Source of the DNA: Didymodactylos carnosus
Lineage: Eukaryota > Rotifera > Eurotatoria > Philodinida > Philodinidae
Reading direction: 5' to 3'
Assembly (NCBI GenBank): GCA_905250885.1
Contig: CAJNOQ010001950.1
Coordinates: 1 to 27,308 of the forward strand
DNA length: 27,308 nucleotides
Both the position numbers and the translations under genes were made by a program. Position 1 is the first letter of the stretch; each line of letters starts with the position of its first letter. Shown piece by piece: positions 1 through 11,159 of this stretch. The notes under the pieces are model-generated. The model had not been told where the DNA came from. It did no database searches and saw nothing but the letters and a program-made list of their open reading frames with translations.

Positions 1-560
1 AAAATATTCATCTTTCAAAGAATAAAGTATTCAAATGAGTTTAAAAAAAAAAAGAAGAGAAAATTAAACCCAATAATTGAACAAAAAAAGAAAAGATAAA
101 AAGAAAAAAAAAGAGATGAATATTAGTTAAATTATTTTTATATCTGTACATGTTTAAATTTAGTATTAACTAATAAAAAAAGATTGTCACAACTAATTTG
201 TGAAAAATAAGATAATTTTATAAATGAAGTACGTATATTAATTAAAAAAATGATTTAACTTTATTATTTGATTTTTCTGAACATCGATTCTCTATTATAT
301 TTTATTTAAATAAACAAACAAAAATAAAAATCACATTTATAAATATTTTGATTCTAAAATGAGGACAATACATTAAATTATAAAATGATATTAAATATAT
401 CTACATTATATGTCACATCATCATTTGAAAAAAATGTGTGTTTATGCCACATTATTCGTGTTATCTCATTATACAAAAAAGACACACACACACACACATT
501 TTTTATAAGCTTTTTTTTTATTTAATTTGTCCTTGTTTTTTTTCTATACATTCAATAATG

Positions 561-1458
561 AGTGTTGAGACTATCTTTCTTCAATCGAAATATATTTTGA
601 AAAAGTGCTAGAATGAGAATATTATGCTCTTTTCGAATCTATATTGACAAAAAATTTCTGTCACTTTTCAATGGATATAATACTGAAAGACTGGAGAAAG
701 TATTATAATAAATATTTCAGCTATCTAGAACTGTAGAGCAAATATTTTTTACAAAATGATATGTTTAAATAATTTAAAACACATGCAAGAATACCGAATA
801 ACCAACATTTTATTGAACACTATAGCGTAACAATATAAAATAATTGAAAATATAAAAATTTTATTGTTCGAAATCTACTGTTTATTGTAACACAATATAA
901 TCGGATTCTGTTTTGTTTTTTTATTCATAAAATTTAAATTCATATTATTTTGTAGAGAAGAGTAGGGATGGAACTTTCACTTTCTTTTTCTATCAATAAG
1001 GTTTGACTTTTTGACTTTCCTTTGTTTTAGAAAGGAAAATTTTCGAGATCTTTTGTTTCTAACGTTTTTGTTTTTTTTTAGAAACAAAAGTTAAAATCTC
1101 GAAAACTTTCCTTTCTAAAACAAAGGAAAGTTTGGAAATCTAACTTGTTTTTCAAAGGAAAGTGAAAGTTCCACCCCTAGAGAAAAGTTCGTTCTATAAA
1201 ATAGCATAGTAGAAGTAAAATTGAGTAAAATTCGTTTCTATTAGATATTACGTCAATGTTACTAAATTATAAAAAAAAATGTCGATAATATTTTTCATTC
1301 AAAAAAAATTTTTGAAGCTTTTCCATATTATGTTCATTGAAAAGTGATAGAAGATTTTTCCATTATAGATTCAAAAAGAGCATAATATTCTTATTCCAGT
1401 ATTTTTTGCAAACATATTGGGATTAAAGAAAGATAGTCAAACATTTTGTCTCAATACT
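561..1458. repeat. Large imperfect inverted repeat, probable non-autonomous DNA transposon
   Basis: The arms at about 561-681 and 1323-1458 are reverse complements of each other with scattered mismatches and small indels. Shared blocks include GACTATCTTTCTT, GAATATTATGCTCTTTT and TCACTTTTCAATG. The outermost shared sequence is AGTRTTGAGAC. The internal DNA does not encode a protein and contains a second complete foldback element (963-1179). I could not fix the exact ends or a target-site duplication, so the superfamily is undetermined. Confidence 0.65.
963..1179. mobile_element. Foldback MITE, hAT-like, nested in a larger inverted repeat
   Basis: This 217-bp element is almost one hairpin. 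Its ends read TAGGGATGGAACTTTCAC and, reversed from the right, TAGGGGTGGAACTTTCAC. The inner arms also pair: blocks around AGAAAGGAAA, TCTCGAAAA and AGAAACAAAAG on either side of a T-rich centre near 1063-1079. It is flanked by gagaagag (955-962) and gagaaaag (1180-1187), a 7/8 match and so a plausible 8-bp target duplication. An 8-bp duplication plus TAGGG-type ends fits the hAT superfamily. It carries no coding capacity. Confidence 0.75.
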
Positions 1459-2028
1459 TTTGTCCTACTCGTTATGTGTTCAAGAAGAACAAAACACAAT
1501 TCGACTTTTTTTTCTACGATGACATGTACTCCGTTTATTTAAAAAATTAAGATCAGCAAACAATGTTTAGTATTTATCATCTTGTAAATAACTAGGTTAG
1601 TTTACATTACTTGTTAGAAACAAACGAATGTACATGAAGATTAAAATAAATTATAAGTGGCCTTCATTTAACTGTCGTGTATTATTAACAAATAGTTTAA
1701 CAAATTGCACAATTCAATCAATATTAAGATTACTCACATATTTATAATTAATTAGAGATATCTCACCATATACAACTCCTTCAGACGTCTCGAACTAAAT
1801 CACACTTACAGATTGAATAGGTGTTCCAATTGACTATGAATTTGTGAAAAGCATTATGAAACACAATTAGAGAGAAGAATATATTTGACTGCACGTATTA
1901 AAAAACTCTCTAAAGATACCACTAATTTCTCTTTTACTTCACCATCATACTTAAAAAGTAATTTAAGACACTGTATCAGTAGCCTCATTTTTTAATTAAA
2001 ATTTTTTTTATTCTAGAAGAATACTTAC

Positions 2029-5000
2029 TATCATATCGTTGTTGTCGCTCTTTGGATAATAATAGACAAGCATCCAAAACATAAGGACCATACAAATGGA
2101 AAAGACTATTAACTGTTGGTCGATTAATTCTTAATATACGCGATGTGGATTCCATGTTACTGATGCTACTATTAACGGTGGAATTACCAACAGCCGGTGG
2201 TCCTGATGATTGTGTGAATGATGGTGCAATAGCCATACTAACTTGAAAAAAAAAGGTAAAGAATGTTTTGACATTATGATTGAGTTTAATATTGTACATG
2301 TGAGCAAAATAAATATGACAAAAGCTAGTGATGTGTATATTTAACTACTAAATGTTAAATATAGGTAGAAAGAAATTAATGATAAGAAGAAGAGCTCAGA
2401 AGCTTAGTTATTTAAAAATATTTTGGACAACAATAACGGTAGTTTAAGAATTAACCAGAGATGGGCGAGATGGGCGTTCGACTCAAACTCGAACTCGAGG
2501 TGAAAGACTCGATAAACTGGCTCGAATCACTTTCGAGTGAGTCATGTGCAACTTGGGATTGTTATGACGGTGTTTATTATACTTGTTCTATACTATAAGA
2601 GAGAGAGATTTGACAATATTCTAAGTAGAACATCGGGTTACATCAGAGGTTTAGAGACCTGTTCATGGAAAAATCAAACAGGAGGAAGTTTTCCTCTAGA
2701 AAATGACTCGAAGTGACTTGAGTCAATTTTTGATGCGAGTCGAACCTCGACTCGAAGACAACTGACTCGGACTCAACTTAGACTCGAAAAAGTGATGACT
2801 CGCCCATCTCTGGGATTAACTAATATTTTTTTTGTTTTCATCAATAAAAGAAGATCTAAAGAGGACGAGGAAGCATTTAGGCAATATACTATGTACCTGC
2901 TTTTTTAAAACTAACTGAAATTAAAATATAGACAGATATTCAAAAACACCAACCAATGTGTTGTGTAAATTACAAGTTATAGCAAAAGAGCATAGAATTA
3001 GCCGAGGGTAGGGATGAATAAATCCAACAAAGCAAAAACTAAACCTTTTGATCTTGTTGATGTATCAATCTCTAAATGTGAAAAATAATAGTTTGTCGCT
3101 CTTTTTATTCCTATGCAATATATTGTCATAAAAAGAGGTGTATTTTCGCCCACTAATCTAATCTCAAGAATTCTTACCTTTTCGATCAGATTGTGATTTT
3201 ACTTTTGATCGCACACTATCCGGTCCATATGGTAAAATAGAAGGTGGTAATGGTGGTGGAGGTGGAACTCTTACAGAATCTCTTGTACGTTGTTGTAACG
3301 ATGAACCATCAGGTGTTGATGATGTACCCGTACTACTCACCGGCTTTGGGCTATACAATTCCGTTGTCGGATCAACTTCTTTACCTTTTGAACAATATAA
3401 ACCTCATTTTTGATTTATACTGTCTGAACATAGTACGGACACTCACCTAGCCAAATGTCAACAAACATAGCCACAGCTTTAGTTGCATTTACAAATATTT
3501 TTGGTAATTCTTGTAATGATGTAAAATCTTTTGCTTTAGTACCACTGTTTTGTGATTCTAATGCGTTTACATAACGTGGCATACGTAAAAAAATCTATTA
3601 CACAAAAGAAAAAAACATAATTACTGTTCTTATCATTACTTTTTTGTTTTCTTACCGATACATCACCACAATCAGCTGGATTTCGTAGAATAGTCAAAAA
3701 TTTTAACCATGTTGTAACAAGTGAATATAAATCAAATGAATCAATGATTTTTTGTATAAAATCACCTTGATCTGTTTCTGTACCTATGTTTTGTTTTAAA
3801 TAAGAAAGATGATTTTATTTTAATACATTGGATCACATTACATACTTACAAGTATATGGTACTGGAACATAATCTGGCCAACAAAATTTATTTACAACAT
3901 ATGATGATAATACACAACACAATTGAGCCCAATCTAAATTAAAAGAGGAAGATGATTCCTGGTGTATCTATGTTTGACCGATATGTAATGGGTGTCAGGG
4001 TATGTTTTCAGTATCCTTTCAAGATGACGACAGGATGAAATCTGCTTATGATTTTTTCACTCCGAAATTTGATAGATATCATGCAAAAAACAAAAAAGAA
4101 TTATAAACAGAGAAAAGGTAGCTAATTTGAAAAGACTTTGTCTTTCGATTAGTGACCAATATAGCAAAGGATTTTTAAAGTATGATCTAATTCAATTCAC
4201 TCTGTTAACCGCGATCATATGCAAAAAATGAGAGAAAAAACTAAGATAATAAATTTAATTGTACAGAAATAAGTGTTTTAACATTTTTTTTTAATATATT
4301 TTTTAGACTTTACAATATGGAAGAAGATGCGACAAAGTTTTAAAAACAAACAAGATTATTGTGGAATAATTATAAGTTTTAAAAGTATAGATTAAATTTA
4401 ATCAACAAAAGCATGATAGACGGCATGATTAGTATTCGAACGCTAAAGACAAATAGTTTAAGCTTAGAGGAGGCTAACAGTATCAGTGACAGAAAAACCA
4501 GGAGAATTTATGGAAGAGTCTAAGCAGCGGGCTATTCTTATGAAGAATGACTTCTGGTAGATAATGTAGCTAAATAGCATCATCATCTATGATTATCTCA
4601 GCTCTCTTCTTTCAACCAATAGTAGACTCTAACTTATCTATAGTAAATCAATTCCAATTTCTTCATGTCTTGGATTTGTGATGATTTGGAAAGTGAGCCG
4701 ATACATTTCGACTAACACTCTGAAAGACATACAATTGTTTCCTTAAGAATGAGTTGATAGTAGAATAGAATTTTCATTTACATCTCATTTCAACTTTTTC
4801 TCTCTGTTTAAGGCTTTGGCGTTATGAAATATAATGAATAATACAAGAAAAAGAGTATCGAAATGGAAATCGTATCAAGATGTTGACATTTGTCTATTCC
4901 TTCGTTAAGATAGGTATGTTAAACTTTATAAGCATGGACGCTAACATCATTGACTGATTTCTAATAATTCTAGATCAAATATATATAGAAAGCTGAAAAG

Positions 5001-6132
5001 TTCTCTGGATATCTGCTGAACTATGTTCAACCAACTAGACAACGAGTATTTAATACAAATCTTAAGTTTTCATTCCACTTTACTAAATATTTCTGTCGAC
5101 AAGAGTATTCGCGTGGTATGTCGGGTATATTCGGTATGTTTTCAACTATCTACGCTACTTTTTCTCCTTTGATCTAGATTTACTACAGTTAAAAATTAAT
5201 TAGATTTTGTATTTCTTTTCACTGCATGTTTTTACTTAAATCTTATCTTACCGTAGATAACAGCTGGACGATGTCGCCATTGATACGCATAATCTCGAAA
5301 TGTTCGCCATAGTCCCGGTGATGGATTCATTTTTTTACATGCGACCAACCATACTTGATAAATAGATGGTACTAAACGATGACTAAGTATTGCACTTCCC
5401 TCTTCGTTTGCTAAACAAGAAATAAAGGAAATAATTTGTATTCTGTCAAATTAATTTTTAATTTTTACTTCGATATGGCATAGCTAGTACGGCATCTCCA
5501 ATAGCCAAAAAAACTTGTAATAGAATATTCCATAAATTAAATGTAAGCTCTGTTTGACTAATCATTGTTTGCAATTGTCGAAGTACTTTATGACTATACA
5601 TGCGTTTTGTTAGTAAATCAGCATTTTTTTCTAAAGATCAAAAAAATAATAATAATTTTACGTTTACTACAATTAAAGCTACAAAAAAAAAGTGAATCGA
5701 ACGAAACTTACCATCATGAATGACAAATAAATGATATAAATGCCAAAACATTTGTGACCAATAAAATTCTGTTTTTTCTCGTAATATTGATGGAATACAT
5801 GCTGGTACATTTTGTTCTATATTATTGTTACTTTGTTGTTGTTGTTGATCAAACACTTTTAACCATTCTACGTAGACATTGGCACACAATTGATAAATTG
5901 AACTATCTTCACACGTAAATCCAAATGAAAATATTTCTAATAGCCATTTCATATCTTTATCGGTTGTTACTGAAAATGGACGATTTGTTACAATTAAATC
6001 ATGAATATAGGCAATACATGGTATAAGAGTTTTTTCAGCTATCGCTGACGGAAATATTGTACATGTAGAATTACATATAATATGTTTTTGAATATCAGTA
6101 TCATACGACGAATAGCCATTATACATAAACAT
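2029..6132 (-). CDS. RALGAPB: Ral GTPase-activating protein subunit beta, N-terminal part (partial)
   Basis: RalGAP beta is the partner of the catalytic alpha subunit in the heterodimer that inactivates RalA/RalB. Eight exons on the minus strand can be joined in frame: 6132-5712, 5630-5469, 5410-5252, 3933-3850, 3783-3656, 3594-3447, 3384-3178 and 2241-2029, giving about 507 codons. Each junction has GT/AG ends. The match to animal RALGAPB is collinear: an N-terminus of the MYxxxxS type (ATG at 6132; an in-frame Met lies two codons in), DKDMKWLLEI, the VWLVACK segment, a TWLKFL block, an LPKIF/AVAMFVD block and VNSLFHLYGPYVLDA in the last exon. A proline-rich patch (PPPPPLPP) sits in exon 7. 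The C-terminal half, including the GAP-like fold, lies outside the window or is lost. Two introns (1318 and 936 bp) are far longer than the others (58-81 bp). Confidence 0.88.
2456..2812. mobile_element. Non-autonomous hAT-like MITE inside a RALGAPB intron
   Basis: The element is 357 bp with perfect 14-bp terminal inverted repeats, CAGAGATGGGCGAG at the left and its complement at the right. It is flanked by gaattaac (2448-2455) and ggattaac (2813-2820), a 7/8 match expected of an old 8-bp hAT target duplication. Both subterminal regions are crowded with GACTCG/CGAGTC motifs, the arrangement hAT transposases bind in related families. It has no ORF, so it would have depended on an enzyme supplied elsewhere. 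It lies in the intron between RALGAPB exons 7 and 8 and accounts for much of that intron's length. Confidence 0.88.
3934..5251 (-). other. Unusually long RALGAPB intron (1318 bp)
   Basis: This intron separates the RALGAPB exons at 5410-5252 and 3933-3850, with a GTAAGA donor and a pyrimidine-rich acceptor ending in TAG. Its neighbours are 58-66 bp. I see no conserved protein, RNA gene or clear inverted-repeat ends in it. The size points to an old insertion whose ends have decayed. Confidence 0.6.
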
Positions 6133-6394
6133 GGCTTTTTATTATTCTCTTTCTAAAATAAATATTTATTAAATTTACAAAATCATCTCTAATATAATTC
6201 TCATATTTTAGCTAGAAATATTGCTTATTAATCAGACTCATCTATCTTTTTAAGAACAAATATTAATATACTGTAATCTTTTATCCTAAGTTGTTTTGTA
6301 CTTTATTTGTAGACGTTTATTTTTAATTAACAAAAAAACTTAAATACTACAATTTTTTAACAGATTATAAGAAATTTAATCCTATGTTAATATC
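6133..6394. promoter_or_regulatory. Short spacer between two co-oriented genes
   Basis: These 262 bp must hold the 3' end of the upstream minus-strand gene and the promoter/5' UTR of RALGAPB. On the minus strand AATAAA occurs at 6316-6321 and 6302-6307, plausible polyadenylation signals for the upstream gene. No TATA box or other promoter motif stands out. Confidence 0.4.
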
Positions 6395-8789
6395 TTATTT
6401 TATTTGTAAGCATTTAACTAAAACATAAATTTGATTATTTGTTCGTACAATAAAACGTTTACTATAATCATGATCATTTTTATCCATATCATCTTTAAAT
6501 AATAATATATTTTGTAGACTTTCACAATCAAAATATCGAACATCCATGATTCCACCAGCATTTATCGAATAACTACTCATTGGATGGGTACCTTTTAATA
6601 ACCAACCTCCTTGACCGTCTGGACACACCCACTGTCGTCGAACATTATCTTCGATGACAATTTTATACAAAATGTGTTTTATGTTTGACTCATAAACATA
6701 AAGATGACTTGTTGCTGTTTGTTGAAGTTGATGATCTTCACTAACTACTTTCAATTTTGATAAATTTTCATCTTTTTTCGTTGATGATAATCGAGTTAAA
6801 ACTGGAACTTGTTCTATAATGAGTGCGATACGAGATGAGATTGGATCATAACATATACAATTAACAGATTGTGTCCAATGTACATTATCTACTTGACTAT
6901 AAATAATCCATTGTTCAATTGGTTGAAAATATTCGTCATATTTTCTTAATATTTGTTCATTGTATGATCGTCCACCAACAAGATAAAGATATTTTTGTTC
7001 ATGATCGACTGTACCACATGAATAATAAATGAATTTTTCTTCATTAACATCAGAAAATTCTACAGTCTCTCGATTTAATGTACGACAATTGAACTGTATT
7101 AACTTATTATGAATAATAATTAAACATTTTGAATTCCATTTCAAATAGAGTAAATCTTTGATAATAAGATCATTTAACTTAATAATACCACACAGATAAT
7201 GATTATAAATATTGTAGATAAGTAATTCAGCCGGCTGTTGAGAACGAAAACAACAAACTAAATAGCCATAATCACAATAAACCATCGGTATGTCATTACT
7301 GTTATCATAATCAATAATATCATATTTAAAATCAGGGTTGTATAATGAAAAATCAAATTTTTTTCGATTTTTGTGATCATTAAATGGCACCAATACATCT
7401 TCTGCTGTAAAATAATCTAGATCTATTATTGTATTCTTTTGTGAATTATTAACATGATTAAAATGTACTTCTATTTTCTTTAAACGATGATCAACAGCAT
7501 CATCGTAATGTTGATCATCTTGTTTATTATTATAATTAGGCAAATAGTGAACAAATAGCGTTGGACGACGTATCAAATGATAACGAACACGAGATTCACG
7601 TGTTCGATTGTATTCATCGGATGCTGGTGATGTGATAATTGGTATTTGGTTCTCCAAATCATCTTGAGCGTCTCTTTGCGTTTCATGATGGTTAACAAGT
7701 GACGATGATTCTCCTACACTCACTAAACTATACCGTTTATCTTCCTGCTCATTCATGACAGTTTCAGATGACAAAATTCGATTGAATGAATTATTTACTA
7801 ACGGTGACCGAGGATAATGAAACATATTGTTTTCATTAAAAGATAAAATTTCATTGAAGTGTTTGCTATTGTCAACTACTTTCAATTGTGAACTTAATTT
7901 TTGATCTGGACTATTAGAAAGAAATGTAGATGAATAGGGATCGATATTATTATAAGCCAAATGCTGATTCGTTTCACACTTTATTTGATAAGTTGAGATA
8001 AAGTGATCAACTGCATCATTTTGTCTTGTTTGATTATGACTGTCTTGTTTTTCAAATGAATGATCTGAAAATGAATGAGAAGAATCAGCTGGAAGTGTTT
8101 GCCGATCACGTAATGTATCAGATGAAACAATTTGTTCTCTATTTAATACGTCCATACTTTTTGTTCGACGCGAATGTGTTGATTCTCGTGATTTTGAACG
8201 ATGATGTTGAGACTGATTTGGGGATATATCGACTGTTTTTCTCTCCCGTTTTAATGATTGTCGAATTTCATTGAGAGCTTCGCTTGTTGTTCTATCAATA
8301 CATTTTGTCACTTGATTATGTAGACTGCCTATAAGAGAAAAACAAAAAATTATTCTTTCTCTATTTCGATTTCTTCTGCAAAAAACTTCACGAATTAGTT
8401 TAAATAAACAAAAAAGATAATAAAAATGTTTTCATACCTAATACACCAACTGATTTAAATGTATTCAATAAATGATCTGTTGCTTGTTCGACTATATGAT
8501 CTATTTTTGCCACATTTTCAATTCGCCAATTCTCTATATACTGTAAGGCTAAGAATCGACGTTCCATAGCTTCAGCATGTGTTTTACTTTTTTTTATATT
8601 AATTAAATATTCATCCAACTTTTGAACAAATTCTGTCACTGATTGTCTCATCTCTGTTGAAAAATTCAATTCAAAATCATCAAGCCACGAGGTTGTACAA
8701 GACGATGGTAACCGATGATTAAAATCAATAAAAGAAGATTCAGTGGCTGGAGACGAATTGTATATTCTGCCAAAATAATTATCTGCCAT
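6395..8789 (-). CDS. Unrecognised protein, helical N-terminus and beta-rich (propeller-like) C-terminus
   Basis: Two exons, 8789-8438 and 8328-6395, join across a 109-bp intron (donor GTATGA, acceptor TTATAG) to give about 761 aa. I start at the ATG at 8789 because the codon before it is GTG. Residues about 30-140 are charged and probably helical or coiled-coil (LKRERK, EAMERRFLALQYIENWR). Residues about 140-370 are low-complexity, rich in Ser, His, Asn and Gln. From about 370 to the end there are repeated short beta-strand-like blocks with aromatic and glycine turns (YCDYGYLVCCF, KYLYLVGGRS, CPDGQGGWLLKG), which suggests a beta-propeller. I do not recognise the family, and no RING, B-box or transmembrane segment is visible. 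The length, intact frame and good splice sites argue for a real gene. It lies 262 bp upstream of RALGAPB on the same strand. Confidence 0.7.
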
Positions 8790-9829
8790 CACCTTTTTCT
8801 TTTCAAACTTAATCTGGTCTTACTGAATATTATTTGCAAGATGAATAAATTGACAATGGCGTTTAGAGTGTATAATGGTAGCACAAAAAAAAGCAAAAAT
8901 GCATGCACGTCAGCACAAGAAAAAAAATAACTGGTGTCATCATACTTTTTCATTTTAGTTCCTTTCTATCTAGTAAAAATCATTCAGTTCTATTTCTTTC
9001 AGCAAAAATACCACAATTGTTACGTTTCTGAAAGTTGATGAAATTTTTTCATGTACACAACAAACTAGAAAAAATTTATTATCATTCCACGTCTTAGTGA
9101 ATAAATAACAAGCTTTGTCTTGATATTTCGATACTAAATATCAAAACTCAATGTAAATGGACTGAAAACACAGTCATGAAATGAACATTTACTTTCACAT
9201 TACTTTCACAAAAAACAAGTTGCTAAAAAACGAGATTTTACAATGCGAAAGAACAGGTTGAAAACAAAATGAACTCGATTTCGTTCTGATACAAAATTAA
9301 AACTTAAACCAAAAACATAATAGACTATTAATTTGACAGTGGTGTTTTGGGTGTTAAAAACTAAATAACAATTTGCGTTGTGAACATTTCTATAGAAACA
9401 AACAATACAGACTTCACTGAAATCGTACGTAAATATTTGTATGTTCACTTATAGTTGTAACTCTGTTCACATCTAGTATGTAGGAACGACACTGTCGACA
9501 ATTCATTCACGAACTTAAACTGTTGGACCTGATAAATAACTATAGCGAAAAGACAACCAAATAAATGTTTATGCAAACAAATGCTTCAATAATGGATCTT
9601 CATCTTCTCGCATATAAAACACTTCCCATTATCTTTCAAGGAGTTATATCGGAAATTAATTTACTCATATTATCTTCCGGTCAAACATGAACTATTTCAA
9701 CACGTATTACGTCTTTTGGTTCATTTTTTTTGTTTAAGTTTTGTTTGTGAGATCATTGTTACCATACCAATATTTTCCGACTACAAAAAATGTCACCATG
9801 AACGGGACATTCAACTGCATATCTAGGAA
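8790..9829. other. Intergenic, no gene recognised
   Basis: This is the 5' side of the minus-strand gene starting at 8789, so its promoter should lie in the first few hundred bases. Short ORFs on both strands lack family resemblance and look like chance. No RNA gene or repeat ends are evident. Confidence 0.4.
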
Positions 9830-10074
9830 TTACAAAAAGATGCATCTTTTTGTTGTTTCCGATATCCATTGTGAGTCGCAGGCTACTCTTTCAAAACAGC
9901 TAAGAAACGAAGAGACAATAGTTGTTGAAGGAGGAGCGGTAGGTGAATCATCGATACTAGGAGACATAGGTATTATTCGATTACCAACAAGATCTGGTGT
10001 TTGGTTTTTGATACTATTGTTATTAATTGATAGATTTATAAACATTTTGTTTCGGTACAACTCTGCATCATAAT
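9830..10074 (-). pseudogene. Exon-like orphan ORF
   Basis: On the minus strand a T-rich tract ending in TTATAG (10076-10075) precedes an open frame. It reads DYDAELYRNKMF, then a polar stretch rich in Ser, Pro and Thr (PSIDDSPTAPPSTT), and runs to a stop near 9830. The acceptor and sensible composition resemble a real internal exon. A convincing donor and partner exons are missing, although GTAATC near 9984 is possible. It could be a leftover exon of a decayed gene, an upstream exon of the 8789-6395 gene, or chance. No function can be assigned. Confidence 0.22.
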
Positions 10075-11159
10075 CTATAAATATGAAAAAAAAACAATAA
10101 ATTTGTATCAAACTTAAAATGAAAAAAGTTTATTTATGCATCTATTTGCTGAACTGTAAAATAAAATAAATGTGAAAAACTGTGGAAACAAAATATATAT
10201 ACCAGCAAAATAATATAATTACATTGAAGGATAAGTAAATAATAGGTATCAATAATTTAAATTAATAGAATATCGTCGTAATCTACGTGACATTTTATTT
10301 TATAAATGATACATCTTCACCAATCGAAATGTATCAACTTATTGAAACTTATTGTTTGATGTTCTCGTTCACTCGCGACATCTCTTACTACTAACCACAT
10401 ACTCTGCAGTAGTAAAAAAAATGAGCACGAAGCATATTGACTCGCATTTCACCAAAAGGAATTTCATCATTCTAAATCTTTCACAGAAAGCTTTTATATT
10501 ATGATACTCGCTACTATGCGATTCACTCATCTGACATGAAACACGCTGTTTATACATGCAAGAATAACTGCCCATTTTCGGACAGTTTTCAGCCTGTTAA
10601 AAAATGTCAGTTTAAGGCATTAAAACGTTCCCATTTATAAAGTGTAATGACCATTTAATGACTATTTCATTAGCTATTAACTGGTATTTAATAGACAATT
10701 AATTACACCGTTTTCGATGGCCTGGGCTACAAAGCAAATATGTTTACGGCTTTTTTTCAGTAATTGCTATCAAGAACCATCTGTTGGCTATTCCTCATTG
10801 CTGGTGTTATATGTATGATAAATAAACTAAGAAAAAATAAAAACTTGATTTGTGTCAATTGGTTTGATTTGATATTTATTCTGACAGTTCAGTAAAATTT
10901 GAATATACCCATTCGTAAGTGCGAGATTTTACAACAAATTGCCTCCGATCAATTATCTGTTCGAAGCTGAAAACACGATACAACTTTGTATCAATCAGTC
11001 ATTTCACGTGAGCCCACTTCTGACTTGATCTTAAAAAGAGAGCTGTTAATAAAAAAGGCGAGCCCGGAGTTTTCGGATATGCTATTTTATAGCAAAAAGA
11101 TGACTCTTACATGTCGAATTTTTACCAATTTTTCCTGGCTTTTTTTCTAAAAAATATTA

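Larger units (their letters stand above)
1..2028. other. AT-rich region, intronic or 3' flank of the RALGAPB gene
   Basis: I find no exon here. The last visible RALGAPB exon ends with a good GTAAGT donor (minus strand, 2028-2023), so the stretch is probably the start of a long intron. The next expected coding sequence is not recognisable within it. It holds a short CA dinucleotide tract (about 482-498), a large inverted repeat (561-1458) and a nested foldback element (963-1179). The rest is low-complexity A/T-rich DNA. Whether the gene continues beyond the left edge cannot be told from the window. Confidence 0.5.

Noticed and set aside
8026-8274. Plus-strand ORF opposite the unknown 761-aa protein gene
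   Set aside because: It is the antisense shadow of a long, well-supported coding exon.
10369-10575. 68-codon minus-strand ORF
   Set aside because: No homology, no splice signals and no upstream exon; likely chance.
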